A DNA stretch of 64,000 nucleotides from Solirubrobacter pauli (GTDB lineage: Bacteria > Actinomycetota > Thermoleophilia > Solirubrobacterales > Solirubrobacteraceae), in the NCBI RefSeq assembly GCF_003633755.1, contig NZ_RBIL01000001.1, positions 915,426-979,425 of the forward strand, given 5' to 3'. Made by a program: the position numbers and the translations under genes. Of this stretch, positions 43,001 through 50,389 are shown piece after piece (the first letter of the stretch is position 1; each line of letters opens with the position of its first letter). The notes below the pieces were generated by a model that was not told the origin of the DNA, did no database searches, and saw only the letters and a program-made list of their open reading frames with translations.

Positions 43001-43766
43001 CCGCGGCGATCGCGTCCTCGAAGTCCTCCTTGGACATCTCGAGCTTCGGCTCGGCCTCGATCTCGGCCTGCGGGCCGATCGCGGTGAGCGGCGCGGGGCC
43101 GCCGACGGCGATCGTCTTGTCGCCCTCACGGCGGACCGCCGCGACCTCGACGAGCATGCCGCCCGGGGTCTGCGGGCCGACGCCGGCCGCCAGGACCGTG
43201 CCCGGCTGGACGAGCGCCTGCGGGTCCTCGACCACGACCTCGCGGACGCCGTTCGGGTCACCCTGGACCGTCTGGATGGCGCTCGGCTCGGCGACGCGGG
43301 TCTTGCTCTCGACGTGCTGCATGAAGCGCACGCCGACCCAGCCGGCGACGCCCTTGCGCAGCTTCGCGCGGGTCTGGTGGTACGTCGCGAACGTCGTGAC
43401 GTCCTGGCCCGGGATCGAGTCGGCGACGATCGTGTAAGTGCCGGGACGGACCTTGCGGAACGTCGTGGACTTCGAGATCACGCGCTTGAACTTCTTGGGC
43501 CCGGTGACCGTGACGCGCGGGGTGCTGCCCTTCGGGGCGAACTTCACCGAGACGCGCAGCGACGTCTTCTTGCGCTTGGTGGTGGCGACCTTCGCCTTCT
43601 TGCCCTTGGCCTTGTCCCACGACGAGCGTTTGAGCACGATCGAGCGGGTTTGACCTTGATCGCTGCAGGTTGCGGGTGCGCAGATCGGCGCGGCCGCTGA
43701 AGCGGCGGCGGGCAGCGCGAGGCCGAGCAAGCTGGCGACGACGAGGACGGGACGGAACTTCGGCAA
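40023..43766 (-). CDS. Large secreted modular protein: Ig-like repeats plus seven Cys-pair repeats
   Basis: 1247 residues, signal peptide to about residue 25. Residues about 26-290 are Lys-rich and beta-like; about 290-510 form a large beta domain rich in aromatic residues (SPWTFSVGPVPVVIV, VWKFNFDKGIRDIW). Then come five He_PIG-type Ig repeats (each about 85 residues, with patterns like LPAGLRLAGDTITGTPT and LPTGLSVAGNKLTGTPT). The last about 300 residues hold seven repeats, each starting with a Cys pair (CPTTTWC, CVSETWC, CASQTFC, CPAVNSC, CTSTTNC, CSVAGDIC, CGSPTYC) and having WNGTTW-like ends, as in a seven-bladed propeller. Likely surface or secreted adhesion protein. Confidence 0.85.
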   Translation of the reverse strand: MPKFRPVLVVASLLGLALPAAASAAAPICAPATCSDQGQTRSIVLKRSSWDKAKGKKAKVATTKRKKTSLRVSVKFAPKGSTPRVTVTGPKKFKRVISKSTTFRKVRPGTYTIVADSIPGQDVTTFATYHQTRAKLRKGVAGWVGVRFMQHVESKTRVAEPSAIQTVQGDPNGVREVVVEDPQALVQPGTVLAAGVGPQTPGGMLVEVAAVRREGDKTIAVGGPAPLTAIGPQAEIEAEPKLEMSKEDFEDAIAAGNPGAGLKRIQPGFSLQDKPKAFAAKSENKGFERPYSCSTGARATIDGDVNFNAGTNVGIAWGGVWAPLTIKAFVGVKLHQDARIEVGIEGEAKCELELDLLPKDYRFSPWTFSVGPVPVVIVPKLNFQVTGEASVGARISTWVEQSLDTEFGVQWDGSKFGPYGSAKASFKTYKPTPSGTLNIKAAIGPKLMFDFYDVAGPYLTADLFMQLKADTAKDPWWRLSGGLQAGGGLRFKVWKFNFDKGIRDIWSEDWTIAKADKPPVPTFTTKTLPDAERGKAYSAKVAATSSRAPLTYAVNSGRLPDGLKLESDGRITGTATGYGTRSVEIAAKDSLGQKALRSYDILTKTPPAVIATTALRGAVTGTPYSAKLEAAGAVTPYTWTVSGGALPAGLRLAGDTITGTPTAIGAATFTVKVRGLDGNEATRAFTVAVDPAPLAIGTTTLPQGKADVAYSQTLSASGGRGTYTWSATNVPAGLAVSAAGVVSGTPTGPSTAPLAVTVKDADGRTKTADVALTIIDLDALTVTTGSLPQGMNGVAYDQALTAFGGRAPYQWSADPSTLPTGLSVAGNKLTGTPTVTGTFNVKLKVTDSRNVSAERTVALELEPPGMTISTSATLPGADQNTAYSTTLATLGGTGPYTWSIDSGTLPTGLTLGASTGEITGTPTTTGTATFTVKVVSADSAVATKQLTLQVYGAPLPARDLDCPTTTWCMAVDSKNNSYTRSASGEWSNAVASGLPATTMYFVPVTCVSETWCMTGNHNGKVATWDGTAWTAIPDVPAYEVWDISCASQTFCVAAGALYDNVQDDTVPRLWKWDGTAWSAPYASSGTRGWSRINCPAVNSCVMIGNPKAGRFDGTTVTVLADQPHPGNSLACTSTTNCFAGYSGYGTSQYNGTAFTPVNVTSGGTTLYIDPVGCSVAGDICVAGGAGATDAPLWTWNGATWTKTSDVAQKSAAIDCGSPTYCVVVSYDGKSRVWNGTTWSPSATFARG

Positions 43767-43856
43767 GGCGACACTCCAAGGGATCGGGTACTCCCTGGTC
43801 GGTCGCCCGCCTTGAGGCGAACTTTAGGACGCGGTCAGCGCCCTGCCAAAAGCGCG

Positions 43857-44081
43857 CTAGGTGAGGAGGATCGCCATGGTGTTCACGACGAACAGCACGG
43901 CGAAGATGATCGTCCAGCGGTCCAGGTTCTTCTCCATCAGCGAGCCACCGGAGGTGCCACCCGCGACGCCGACGCCGAACGCGCCGGACATGCCCGCGTC
44001 CTTGCCCGAGTGCAGGAGCACCAGGAAGATGACCCCGACGGCGAGGAAGACCTGAAGGACGCTGAGAACCGTGTTGACCAT
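43857..44081 (-). CDS. secG: Preprotein translocase subunit SecG
   Basis: 74 residues, typical SecG length. Two membrane helices: VLSVLQVFLAVGVIFLVLLH and WTIIFAVLFVVNTMAILL, joined by a Gly/Ser-rich loop (GKDAGMSGAFGVGVAGGTSGG) with the family's GSLMEKNLD. It assists SecYE during protein export. Its start lies nine bases after the ccmI-like gene, so it is the last gene of the ccmE-F-I unit here, not next to the pgk-tpiA cluster. Confidence 0.88.
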   Translation of the reverse strand: MVNTVLSVLQVFLAVGVIFLVLLHSGKDAGMSGAFGVGVAGGTSGGSLMEKNLDRWTIIFAVLFVVNTMAILLT

Positions 44082-44090
44082 GACGGCGGC

Positions 44091-44369
44091 CTAGGGTAGC
44101 GGGTCGATCTGATCGAGACGCTTCAAGATGTCGACGGCTTCGGCGCGGAGCGTGCGATCGAGCGTCTTCCAGTCCGTCTCGCTGAGCTTGCCCGTCCGAT
44201 AGTCCAGCTCGGCGTCGCGGATCTCCCGGTACTTCGCCTCCTTGAGCGCGTCCAGCTCAGCGCGCTCGGCCTCCAGGCGCTCGTCCGTCTCGCGCCCCTT
44301 GCCGCGCAGCGGCTGGGTGACGGTGAGCACGGCGCCGGCGACGACCGCGAGGATGACGAGGAACTCCAT
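44091..44369 (-). CDS. Small CcmI-like membrane protein
   Basis: 92 residues. One N-terminal membrane helix (MEFLVILAVVAGAVLTV) followed by a charged coiled-coil helix (DERLEAERAELDALKEAKYREIRDAELDYRTGKLSE). This corresponds to the membrane-proximal part of CcmI/CycH, which holds apocytochrome with CcmF and CcmH; the TPR half is absent. It shares one base with the ccmF stop codon (TGATG in reading direction), which supports a role in cytochrome c maturation. Confidence 0.65.
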   Translation of the reverse strand: MEFLVILAVVAGAVLTVTQPLRGKGRETDERLEAERAELDALKEAKYREIRDAELDYRTGKLSETDWKTLDRTLRAEAVDILKRLDQIDPLP

Positions 44370-46561
44370 CAGGCGGGGACGCTCTCGGCGGGCTCGGGCT
44401 CGCGGACGTCCTTGCCCACGCGCGCGGCGTACTTGGCGCTCGTGATCTTCGTCAGGCCGCGCTTGGCCGGCCAGCCGGCGAGGATGCCGCCGAGGACCGC
44501 GATCAGCGATCCCAGCCAGATCCACGTCACGAGCGGGTTGACCTCGAAGCGGAAGCGGGCGGGCGGCGGGTTCTCGGCGTAGGCGTCGGTGAGGCCCTGG
44601 AGCGCGACCGCGAGGAACTCGTTCGCCTGGTCGCCGGTCAGGTCGTCGGCGGCCTTGTCGAAGACCTCGTCGCCCTCGTCGATCTGCGGGCGCAGCTTGG
44701 CGATGTCCGGCGCGACCGCGGCCCACGTGTCCTCGCCGAGCGACGCGTCGAGGGCGACCTCGGTCGTGGCCTCGCCGTCGAAGAAGCGGGAGACCGGGCC
44801 GAGCGAGGTGTCCTGGGACGGGAAGTAGTCCTTCGACGTGTGCATCGGCTTGCCGTCGACGCGCAGGTCGGCGCCGAAGACGATCCGCTCCAGCCGGCCG
44901 TTCGGCGCGGCGACGAGCTCGGACGTCGGCTTGACGTAGGTGAACTCGCGGCCGCCGACGATCGCGGTCTCCCCCGGGCGCAGCGCCACGTCGCGGACGT
45001 CCTTGAACGACGAGGACGCGGCCACGCCGACGAAGATCACGACGATGCCGATGTGCACCGTGTAGCCGCCGTAGCGGCGGCGGTTGCGCTTGACCAACTG
45101 CACCAGCGCGACCGGGACGGCCTCCTTGGCGACGGCGCGGCGGGCGCGGGTCCCGCGCCAGAACTCCTGCACGACCGTGCCGAGCACGAACGCGCCGAAC
45201 GTGAACATGATCAGCGCCGTCACCGAGCCGCTGACGCCGAACGCGAGCAGCGCGACGAGCACCGCGACCGCGAAGATCGCCGGCTTGCCGAGGTTGCGGC
45301 GGAAGTTCGACGCGGTCGCGCGGCGCCAGGCGATGACGGGGCCGATCGCGGTCAGCAGCACGAGGATCAGCGCCAGCGGCACGATGAAGCGCTCGTACAC
45401 GGGCGGGCCGATGTTGCGCTGGCGGCCGGTGACGGCCTCGGCGATCAGCGGGAAGAAGGTGCCCCAGAAGACGACGAAGCACATCGCCACGAGCACGAAG
45501 TTGTTCAGCAGGAAGACCGCTTCGCGCGAGAGCAGCGAGTCCAGCCGGTGCTCGGACTTGAGCGACTCGTGGCGGGTCGCGACCAGGAAGATCGAGCCGG
45601 CGATCATCACGGCGAGCAGGATCAGGAACGGCACGCCGAGCGTGGAGGCGCCGAACGCGTGGATCGAGTTCAGCACGCCGGAGCGCACCAGGAACGTGCC
45701 CAGGATCGAGAGCACGCCGGTGGCCAGCACGAGCGACACGTTCCACGTGCGCAGCATCCCGCGGCGCTCCTGGATCATCACGCTGTGCAGGAACGCGGTG
45801 GCCGTGAGCCACGGCATCAGCGACGCGTTCTCCACCGGATCCCACATCCAGTAGCCGCCCCAGTCGAGCTCGTGGTAGCTCCAGCGGGCGCCGAGGACGA
45901 TGCCGAACCCGAGCGCGCACCAGGCGGCGAGCGTGAACGGGCGCGTGGAGCGGATCCACTCCGCGTCGAGCCGGCGCGTGATCAGCGCCGCGATGCCGAA
46001 CGCGAACGGCACCGCGAACAGCGTGTAGCCGCTGTAGAGCATCGGCGGGTGGATCATCATCCCCGGGTCGCGCAGCAGCGGGTTCAGCCCCGCGCCCTCG
46101 GCGACGATCCGGTCAGCGCGCGTGAACGGCGACTCGCCGAAGAGCATCACGCCCGCGAAGAACGCGCCGAAGCCCAGCAGCACCGCGGTCGCGTACGGGG
46201 CGAGCGCGCGCAGCTTGTGACGCGTGATGAAGAGGATGATGCTCGACCACAGGCCGAGCGAGAACAGCCACAGCAGCAGCGAGCCCTCCTGGGAGGACCA
46301 CATCGCGGTGAGCCGGTAGAAGAGCGGCGTCGTCGTCGAAGAGTGCGACGCGACGACGGCGAACTCGAAGTCCGAGCGCACGAACGCCGCCTCGAGCAGC
46401 ACGAAGGCGACGGCGGTCGCGCCCGCCATCGCGTACGCCGCGCGACGGCCGGACGCGACGAAGTCACGCCTGCGGGCCCGAGCGCCGTACAGCGAGGCCG
46501 CGATCCCGTAGAGCGCGGCCGCGAAGGCGACGATCAGGCAGGCATGACCCGCGTTGATCAC
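44369..46561 (-). CDS. ccmF: Cytochrome c haem lyase CcmF
   Basis: 730 residues, close to the 650-720 norm plus a longer periplasmic tail. About 14 membrane helices. The haem-handling WWD region WGGYWMWDPVENASLMPW is exact, and the conserved SHSSTTTPLFYRLTAMW and IHPPMLYSGY stretches are present. A soluble loop of about 170 residues near the end (GETAIVGGREF, VAALDAS) is followed by the last helix. It attaches haem to apocytochrome CxxCH motifs at the outer membrane face. Coupled to ccmE upstream (one base apart) and the ccmI-like gene downstream. Confidence 0.95.
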   Translation of the reverse strand: MINAGHACLIVAFAAALYGIAASLYGARARRRDFVASGRRAAYAMAGATAVAFVLLEAAFVRSDFEFAVVASHSSTTTPLFYRLTAMWSSQEGSLLLWLFSLGLWSSIILFITRHKLRALAPYATAVLLGFGAFFAGVMLFGESPFTRADRIVAEGAGLNPLLRDPGMMIHPPMLYSGYTLFAVPFAFGIAALITRRLDAEWIRSTRPFTLAAWCALGFGIVLGARWSYHELDWGGYWMWDPVENASLMPWLTATAFLHSVMIQERRGMLRTWNVSLVLATGVLSILGTFLVRSGVLNSIHAFGASTLGVPFLILLAVMIAGSIFLVATRHESLKSEHRLDSLLSREAVFLLNNFVLVAMCFVVFWGTFFPLIAEAVTGRQRNIGPPVYERFIVPLALILVLLTAIGPVIAWRRATASNFRRNLGKPAIFAVAVLVALLAFGVSGSVTALIMFTFGAFVLGTVVQEFWRGTRARRAVAKEAVPVALVQLVKRNRRRYGGYTVHIGIVVIFVGVAASSSFKDVRDVALRPGETAIVGGREFTYVKPTSELVAAPNGRLERIVFGADLRVDGKPMHTSKDYFPSQDTSLGPVSRFFDGEATTEVALDASLGEDTWAAVAPDIAKLRPQIDEGDEVFDKAADDLTGDQANEFLAVALQGLTDAYAENPPPARFRFEVNPLVTWIWLGSLIAVLGGILAGWPAKRGLTKITSAKYAARVGKDVREPEPAESVPA

Positions 46562-46562
46562 G

Positions 46563-46967
46563 TCAGGTGTTGGTCTTGTCCGCCGTGAACTTCGACGGGC
46601 ACTTCGTGATCAGGGTGCCGACCTGGCCCACGTACACGTCGCCCTGCTTGACCACGTCGACGACGATCTCACGGTCGGCGCGGAACGGGTCCGGCAGGCG
46701 GCCGGCGTAGGTGACCGGCACGGAGACCGAGCCCTCGCGATCACGGACGCGGAAGTACGTCGTGTCGCCCTTGGTCTCGTAGCCCTTGACCACCTTGCCG
46801 ACCAGCTGGTACTTGGCGCCGGGGGTCGGCGTGGCGTTGACCAGCTCGGACGGCTGGCGGGCCTCGGTCGAGGCGGAGAAGCTCGTCAGCGCCAGGGCGC
46901 CGGCCAGCAGAACGGCCGCGCTCAGGGCCACGACGAAGCGGATGGTGCGCTTCCGTGACGGATCCAC
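46563..46967 (-). CDS. ccmE: Haem chaperone CcmE, Cys-type variant
   Basis: 134 residues. One N-terminal membrane anchor, then the OB-fold domain (YQLVGKVVKGY, VRDREGSVSVPVTYAG, VVVDVVKQGDVYVGQV-like strands). In most CcmE the haem is bound through His in HxxxY; here the motif is C123-P-S-K-F127, so Cys replaces His and Phe replaces Tyr. Cys-type CcmE is known from archaea and some bacteria, typically as CxxxY. It receives haem from CcmABC(D), which are not in the window. First gene of the minus-strand arm. Confidence 0.85.
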   Translation of the reverse strand: MDPSRKRTIRFVVALSAAVLLAGALALTSFSASTEARQPSELVNATPTPGAKYQLVGKVVKGYETKGDTTYFRVRDREGSVSVPVTYAGRLPDPFRADREIVVDVVKQGDVYVGQVGTLITKCPSKFTADKTNT

Positions 46968-47090
46968 ATCTGCAGTATGGCGCGCCCATGACGGAAGCGG
47001 CGCTAACGAATCTCAACACCGGAAACTGAAACCTCCGGGAAGACCTGCCGTTAACGGGTTGGAGAGATGCACATCACGAGTTCACTGACC

Positions 47091-47273
47091 ATGCCTCGCC
47101 GACGCTCTCGCAAGCGCGGCAAGAACGCCACCAGCCCCGGCCGGGAGCGCAACAAGCGCGCCAACGTGAGCCAGGACGCCGCCACCTACAGCTGCTCCTG
47201 CGGCTACATCTTCAAGGCCGCCGTGACCACCAACGTCGGCTGCCCGCACTGCGGCACCGATCAGGCCTGGTAG
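47091..47273 (+). CDS. Small zinc-ribbon protein
   Basis: 60 residues from ATG at 47091; ATG at 47067 with GGAGAG directly before it would add eight residues. A very basic head (PRRRSRKRGKNATSPGRERNKR) is followed by a single zinc ribbon with CSC and CPHC (YSCSCGYIFKA, VGCPHCGTDQ). The two knuckles, C-x-C and C-x2-C, could hold one zinc. Basic plus ribbon is a nucleic-acid or ribosome-binding layout. No named family recognised. Confidence 0.65.
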   Translation: MPRRRSRKRGKNATSPGRERNKRANVSQDAATYSCSCGYIFKAAVTTNVGCPHCGTDQAW

Positions 47274-47301
47274 GCGCTCAAGGGGGGCCTCGGCGGCGCC
47301 G

Positions 47302-47808
47302 ATGAGCGTCCCGATGCCACCTTTCGCGCCTGAGCCGCAGTCGCAGTACGCCCACGGCACCCCGTACTCGAGTTGGCGCCGCCGCGTCGCCGCCTACCTC
47401 GTCGACTTCCTCGTGCTGCTCGCGCTCTACGGAGTGCCCCTGGCCGCCTCCTGGGTGGCCATCTACGCGGTGACCGACGACGACGCGACGGCCGAATCCT
47501 GGTCGGCAATCGCGCTCTACGCGCTGATCCCGATCGTCACGCTGCCCTACTACGCGCTCACGATGCGCCGCGGTGGCGCCCGCAACGGCCAGACGTGGGG
47601 CAAGCAGGCGCTCGGCATCCGCGTCGTTCGCCAGACGGGCGAACCGGTCACCGGCGGCTTCGCGCTCCTGCGCGAGATGCTGGTCAAGAACCTGCTGCTG
47701 GGCATCTGCGGGATCGTCCAGCTGATCGACTTCCTGTGGCCGATGTGGGACGACTACCGGCAGTCGCTGCACGACAAGATCGTCAGCACGTTCGTTGTGC
47801 GAGCCTGA
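47302..47808 (+). CDS. RDD-family membrane protein
   Basis: 168 residues. The family signature is seen in SSWRRRVAAYLVDFLVLL (Arg and Asp in the first helix), with a second helix pair around IVTLPYYALTMRRGG and GQTWGKQALGIRVVR, typical of RDD proteins. Three to four membrane helices. Function in transport or as a chaperone is not known for most members. Six bases separate its stop codon from the next gene, so co-transcription is likely. Confidence 0.85.
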   Translation: MSVPMPPFAPEPQSQYAHGTPYSSWRRRVAAYLVDFLVLLALYGVPLAASWVAIYAVTDDDATAESWSAIALYALIPIVTLPYYALTMRRGGARNGQTWGKQALGIRVVRQTGEPVTGGFALLREMLVKNLLLGICGIVQLIDFLWPMWDDYRQSLHDKIVSTFVVRA

Positions 47809-47813
47809 GGCGC

Positions 47814-48125
47814 GTGGCCACCGCCGACCTGACCGTGATCGCCCTCGGGCGCGCCGACGCGAGCGCGTCCGCCTACATCGCCGCCATCCAGCGCCGCCTG
47901 GCCGAGCAGGACCGGGTGCGCTACGTGATGCACGCGATGGGCACCTCGCTGGAGGGGGCGACCGCGGACATCCTCGCCCTCGTCGGCGAGTTGCACGCGG
48001 TGCCGTTCGAGCAGGGCATCCCGCGCGTCTACACCGTGCTCAAGCTCGACGAGCGGCGCGACCGGCCGGACCAGACGCTGGCCGACAAGGTGGCCTCGGT
48101 CGAGCGGCGCCTGGCCGAGTCGTGA
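47814..48125 (+). CDS. MTH1187/YkoF-type thiamine-binding protein
   Basis: 103 residues from GTG at 47814. One alpha-beta domain of the Thiamine_BP family: LTVIALGRADASASAYIAAI, YVMHAMGTSLEGATADI with the family's H-x-x-G-T-x-x-E-G, and RVYTVLKLDERRDRP. These proteins form tetramers that bind thiamine or related pyrimidines; the cellular role is unsettled. Downstream of the RDD gene. No THI-box sequence seen nearby. Confidence 0.82.
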   Translation: MATADLTVIALGRADASASAYIAAIQRRLAEQDRVRYVMHAMGTSLEGATADILALVGELHAVPFEQGIPRVYTVLKLDERRDRPDQTLADKVASVERRLAES

Positions 48126-48161
48126 CGGCGGAGACGCCGCACGACAAGATGGCTGCCACGG

Positions 48162-48190
48162 TTGTCCTGAAGGCCGACCTCGCGTAGTCT
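48162..48190 (+). promoter_or_regulatory. Promoter-like sequence upstream of rsgA leader
   Basis: TTGTCC (48162-48167), 17-base spacer, TAGTCT (48185-48190). The start point would be near 48197, five bases before a 12-codon reading frame. Read by eye. Confidence 0.4.
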
Positions 48191-48201
48191 CCCTCTTCGT
48201 G

Positions 48202-48237
48202 ATGCACCGCCTTCACATCTTCGCCACGACTCGCTAA
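48202..48237 (+). other. Possible leader peptide upstream of rsgA
   Basis: ATG to TAA, 11 residues (MHRLHIFATTR), starting just after the expected transcript start and about 75 bases before rsgA. No matching gene family. Position suggests attenuation or translation-sensing, but it may be chance. The 48238-48313 stretch is otherwise a C-rich region with no further feature seen. Confidence 0.2.
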
Positions 48238-48313
48238 ACGGGTTTCAGGCCGGCGCGCCTGGAGCCCGCTCCACGCCCGAGTCCTTCTTGCGAATTGATG
48301 TGGAGATCCTCCG

Positions 48314-49255
48314 TTGCACTCTCAGCTCACCCGTGCGCGGGTGCTTGCGCAGTACCGCGGCCACTGGCTGGTCGCGTCCGAATCCGATGAGGCCCCGCGG
48401 CTCCTGACCGCCCGCGGGCGGCTGGCCGAGACGCCCGTCACCGGCGACTGGGTCGGCGTGGACGACGGCGGCGCGATCGCGCACGTCTTCGACCGGGCCG
48501 GCACGATCATCCGGCGTGTCCCGGGCGAGCAGGGCAAGCCGGTGTCGGCGCAGATCCTCGCGGCGAACGTGGACCTCGCGCTCGTCACCGAGCCCCTGCC
48601 CGACCCGAAGGCTCGGCGGCTCGAGCGCTTCGCCGCGCTCGCGGCGGCCGGCGGCGTGCCGGTCGCGGTCGTCCTCACCAAGACCGACCTCGTCGACGAC
48701 GGCTACGTGACCGCCGCCGCGCTCGCCCGCCGGATGGGCGTCGCCGACGCGGTCGACGTGAGCGCCGTCACCGGCGAGGGCCTGGGCGTCGTGCGCTCGC
48801 TGCTGGCGCCGGGCACGACGGCCGTCCTGCTCGGCGCGTCCGGCACGGGCAAGTCCACCCTCGTCAACGCGCTCCTCGGCGAGGAGCGGATGAAGACGGG
48901 CGAGGTCCGCGCCTCCGATCGCCGCGGGCGCCACACCACGGTCACCCGCGAGCTGCTCGCGCTGCCCGGCGGCGCGTTCCTGATCGACACGCCGGGCATC
49001 CGCGTCGCCGGCCTGTGGGACGGCACCGGCGAGTCCTTCGCCGACGTCGACACGCTCGCCGCCGACTGCCGCTTCAGCGACTGCGAGCACCGCACCGAGC
49101 CGGGCTGCGCGGTCCGCGACGCGATCGACCCCGAGCGGCTCGCCGCCTGGCGCAAGCTCCAGCGCGAGCTCGCCTGGGTGACCGACCGCCGCGCGGCCCA
49201 GCGCCAGCGGGACGAGTGGCACAAGCAGATCACGAAGCAGCTGCGACAGCGCTAG
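48314..49255 (+). CDS. rsgA: Ribosome small-subunit-dependent GTPase RsgA
   Basis: 313 residues from a TTG start, with GGAG at 48302-48305 that can pair with CTCC at 48309-48312. Circularly permuted GTPase: G4 LTKTDLV comes before G1 GASGTGKST and G3 DTPGIR. The N-terminal OB fold is VTGDWVGVDDGG and the C-terminal zinc site is C-RFSD-C-EHRTEPG-C. It matures the 30S subunit by releasing assembly factors. Terminated with tRNA-Gly by the shared hairpin 49262-49291. Confidence 0.93.
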   Translation: MHSQLTRARVLAQYRGHWLVASESDEAPRLLTARGRLAETPVTGDWVGVDDGGAIAHVFDRAGTIIRRVPGEQGKPVSAQILAANVDLALVTEPLPDPKARRLERFAALAAAGGVPVAVVLTKTDLVDDGYVTAAALARRMGVADAVDVSAVTGEGLGVVRSLLAPGTTAVLLGASGTGKSTLVNALLGEERMKTGEVRASDRRGRHTTVTRELLALPGGAFLIDTPGIRVAGLWDGTGESFADVDTLAADCRFSDCEHRTEPGCAVRDAIDPERLAAWRKLQRELAWVTDRRAAQRQRDEWHKQITKQLRQR

Positions 49256-49261
49256 AAACGC

Positions 49262-49291
49262 CGAGAGCCCCGCCGTACGGCGGGGCTCTCG
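49262..49291. terminator. Bidirectional hairpin between rsgA and tRNA-Gly
   Basis: CGAGAGCCCCGCC, GTAC, GGCGGGGCTCTCG: 13 perfect pairs, the whole a palindrome. It lies between the 3' ends of rsgA (plus) and tRNA-Gly (minus), so it can end both transcripts. No long T-run follows either way. Confidence 0.75.
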
Positions 49292-49299
49292 ACAATCAA

Positions 49300-49370
49300 G
49301 CGGGTGAGGGGAATCGAACCCCCATTTTTGGCTTGGGAAGCCAACGTCTTAGCCATTGGACAACACCCGC
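49300..49370 (-). tRNA. tRNA-Gly (anticodon CCC)
   Basis: 71 bases read on the minus strand, 5' GCGGGTG to 3' CACCCGC. Acceptor stem 7 pairs; anticodon stem TTGGC/GCCAA around loop TTCCCAA, anticodon CCC at 34-36 (reads GGG); T-arm GGGGGTTCGATTCCCC. CCA is not encoded. Clear cloverleaf. Confidence 0.95.
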
Positions 49371-49409
49371 GCGAGTCGAGAGTGTAACCGACCCGGCTAG
49401 CCTGAGCCC

Positions 49410-49949
49410 GTGCGGATTTTCTGGCCCGTGACGATTGCGGCTGCGTTGCTCGTGGGCCTGCTGGCGTACGGCGTGTTCTCCAAGGGCGGGGACACCACGC
49501 TCGACGAGGCGGTCGCCAAGGGCGAGCGCCCGATGGCCCCCGTGGCCGCCCTGCCCGTGCTCGGCGCGGACGGCCAGTCCTCGCTCGCCGACTACAAGGG
49601 CAAGGTCGTCATCCTCAACGTGTGGGCCTCCTGGTGCGACCCGTGCCGCGAGGAGATGCCGCTCCTGCAGAAGACGCACGCGAAGATCGCGTCCCAGGGC
49701 GGGATGGTGCTCGGCGTCGACACGCAGGACGCCTCGGACAAGGCGCTGGAGTTCCTGAAGGAGGTCGACGCGTCGTTCCCGAGCGTGCGTGACCGGGACC
49801 GCGAGTACGGCCGGCGGTTCGGCGTGAAGGGCTATCCCGAGACGTTCATCATCGACCGCAAGGGCCGGATCGCGGCCATGCAGCGCTTCCCGGTCGACCA
49901 GGCCTGGCTGGACAAGCACCTCCCGAAGCTGCTAGCAGAGAAGGCGTGA
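49410..49949 (+). CDS. ccmG: CcmG/ResA-type thiol-disulfide oxidoreductase
   Basis: 179 residues from GTG. One N-terminal membrane anchor, then a thioredoxin fold facing out: active site C76-D-P-C79 in WASWCDPCREEMP, cis-Pro in GYPETF. It keeps apocytochrome c thiols reduced for haem ligation. First of three coupled genes, ccmG-ccmH-ccdA; overlaps ccmH by GTGA (49946-49949). Confidence 0.9.
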   Translation: MRIFWPVTIAAALLVGLLAYGVFSKGGDTTLDEAVAKGERPMAPVAALPVLGADGQSSLADYKGKVVILNVWASWCDPCREEMPLLQKTHAKIASQGGMVLGVDTQDASDKALEFLKEVDASFPSVRDRDREYGRRFGVKGYPETFIIDRKGRIAAMQRFPVDQAWLDKHLPKLLAEKA

Positions 49950-50389
49950 AGTCCGCACTCGTCACGCTCCTGGCGGCCCTGCTGCTCGTCGTCGCCGCTC
50001 CCGCCGCCGCGCAGGAGGCCTCGCTCCCCGACATCGAGGACGAGGTCATGTGCGTCGAGTGCGGCACCGTGCTCAGCGTCTCCAACTCGCCGGTCGCGAT
50101 GCAGGAGCGCCAGTTCATCCGCGACCAGATCGCGCAGGGCAAGAGCAAGGACGAGATCAAGGACGCGCTCGTGGACGAGTACGGCGAGGCCGTCCTCGCC
50201 GACCCCGGCACCGAGGGCTTCAACGCCACGCTGTGGGTCGTGCCGATCCTGGTCACGCTGCTCGCGCTCGCCGGGATCGTGTTCGCGGTGCGCCGGTGGC
50301 GCGGACGCACGCCCACGAGCGAGCCGGAGCCGCCCCCGCCGCTGAGCGCCGAGGACGCGCGCCGCCTGGACGCGGAGCTGGGCCGATGA
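49946..50389 (+). CDS. ccmH: Cytochrome c maturation protein CcmH
   Basis: 147 residues. Signal sequence, then the redox motif C36-V-E-C39 in EVMCVECGT, helix MQERQFIRDQIAQGKSKDEI and DEYGEAVLADP, then one C-terminal membrane helix and a Pro-rich tail. The canonical CcmH has RCxxCQN; here the two Cys are kept with altered flanks. It exchanges disulfides with apocytochrome together with CcmG. Overlaps ccdA by ATGA. Confidence 0.88.
   Translation: MKSALVTLLAALLLVVAAPAAAQEASLPDIEDEVMCVECGTVLSVSNSPVAMQERQFIRDQIAQGKSKDEIKDALVDEYGEAVLADPGTEGFNATLWVVPILVTLLALAGIVFAVRRWRGRTPTSEPEPPPPLSAEDARRLDAELGR

Noticed and set aside
44840-46588. 582-codon plus-strand frame opposite ccmF
   Set aside because: Arg/His/Asp-rich low complexity without domain features; ccmF on the other strand is a full match.
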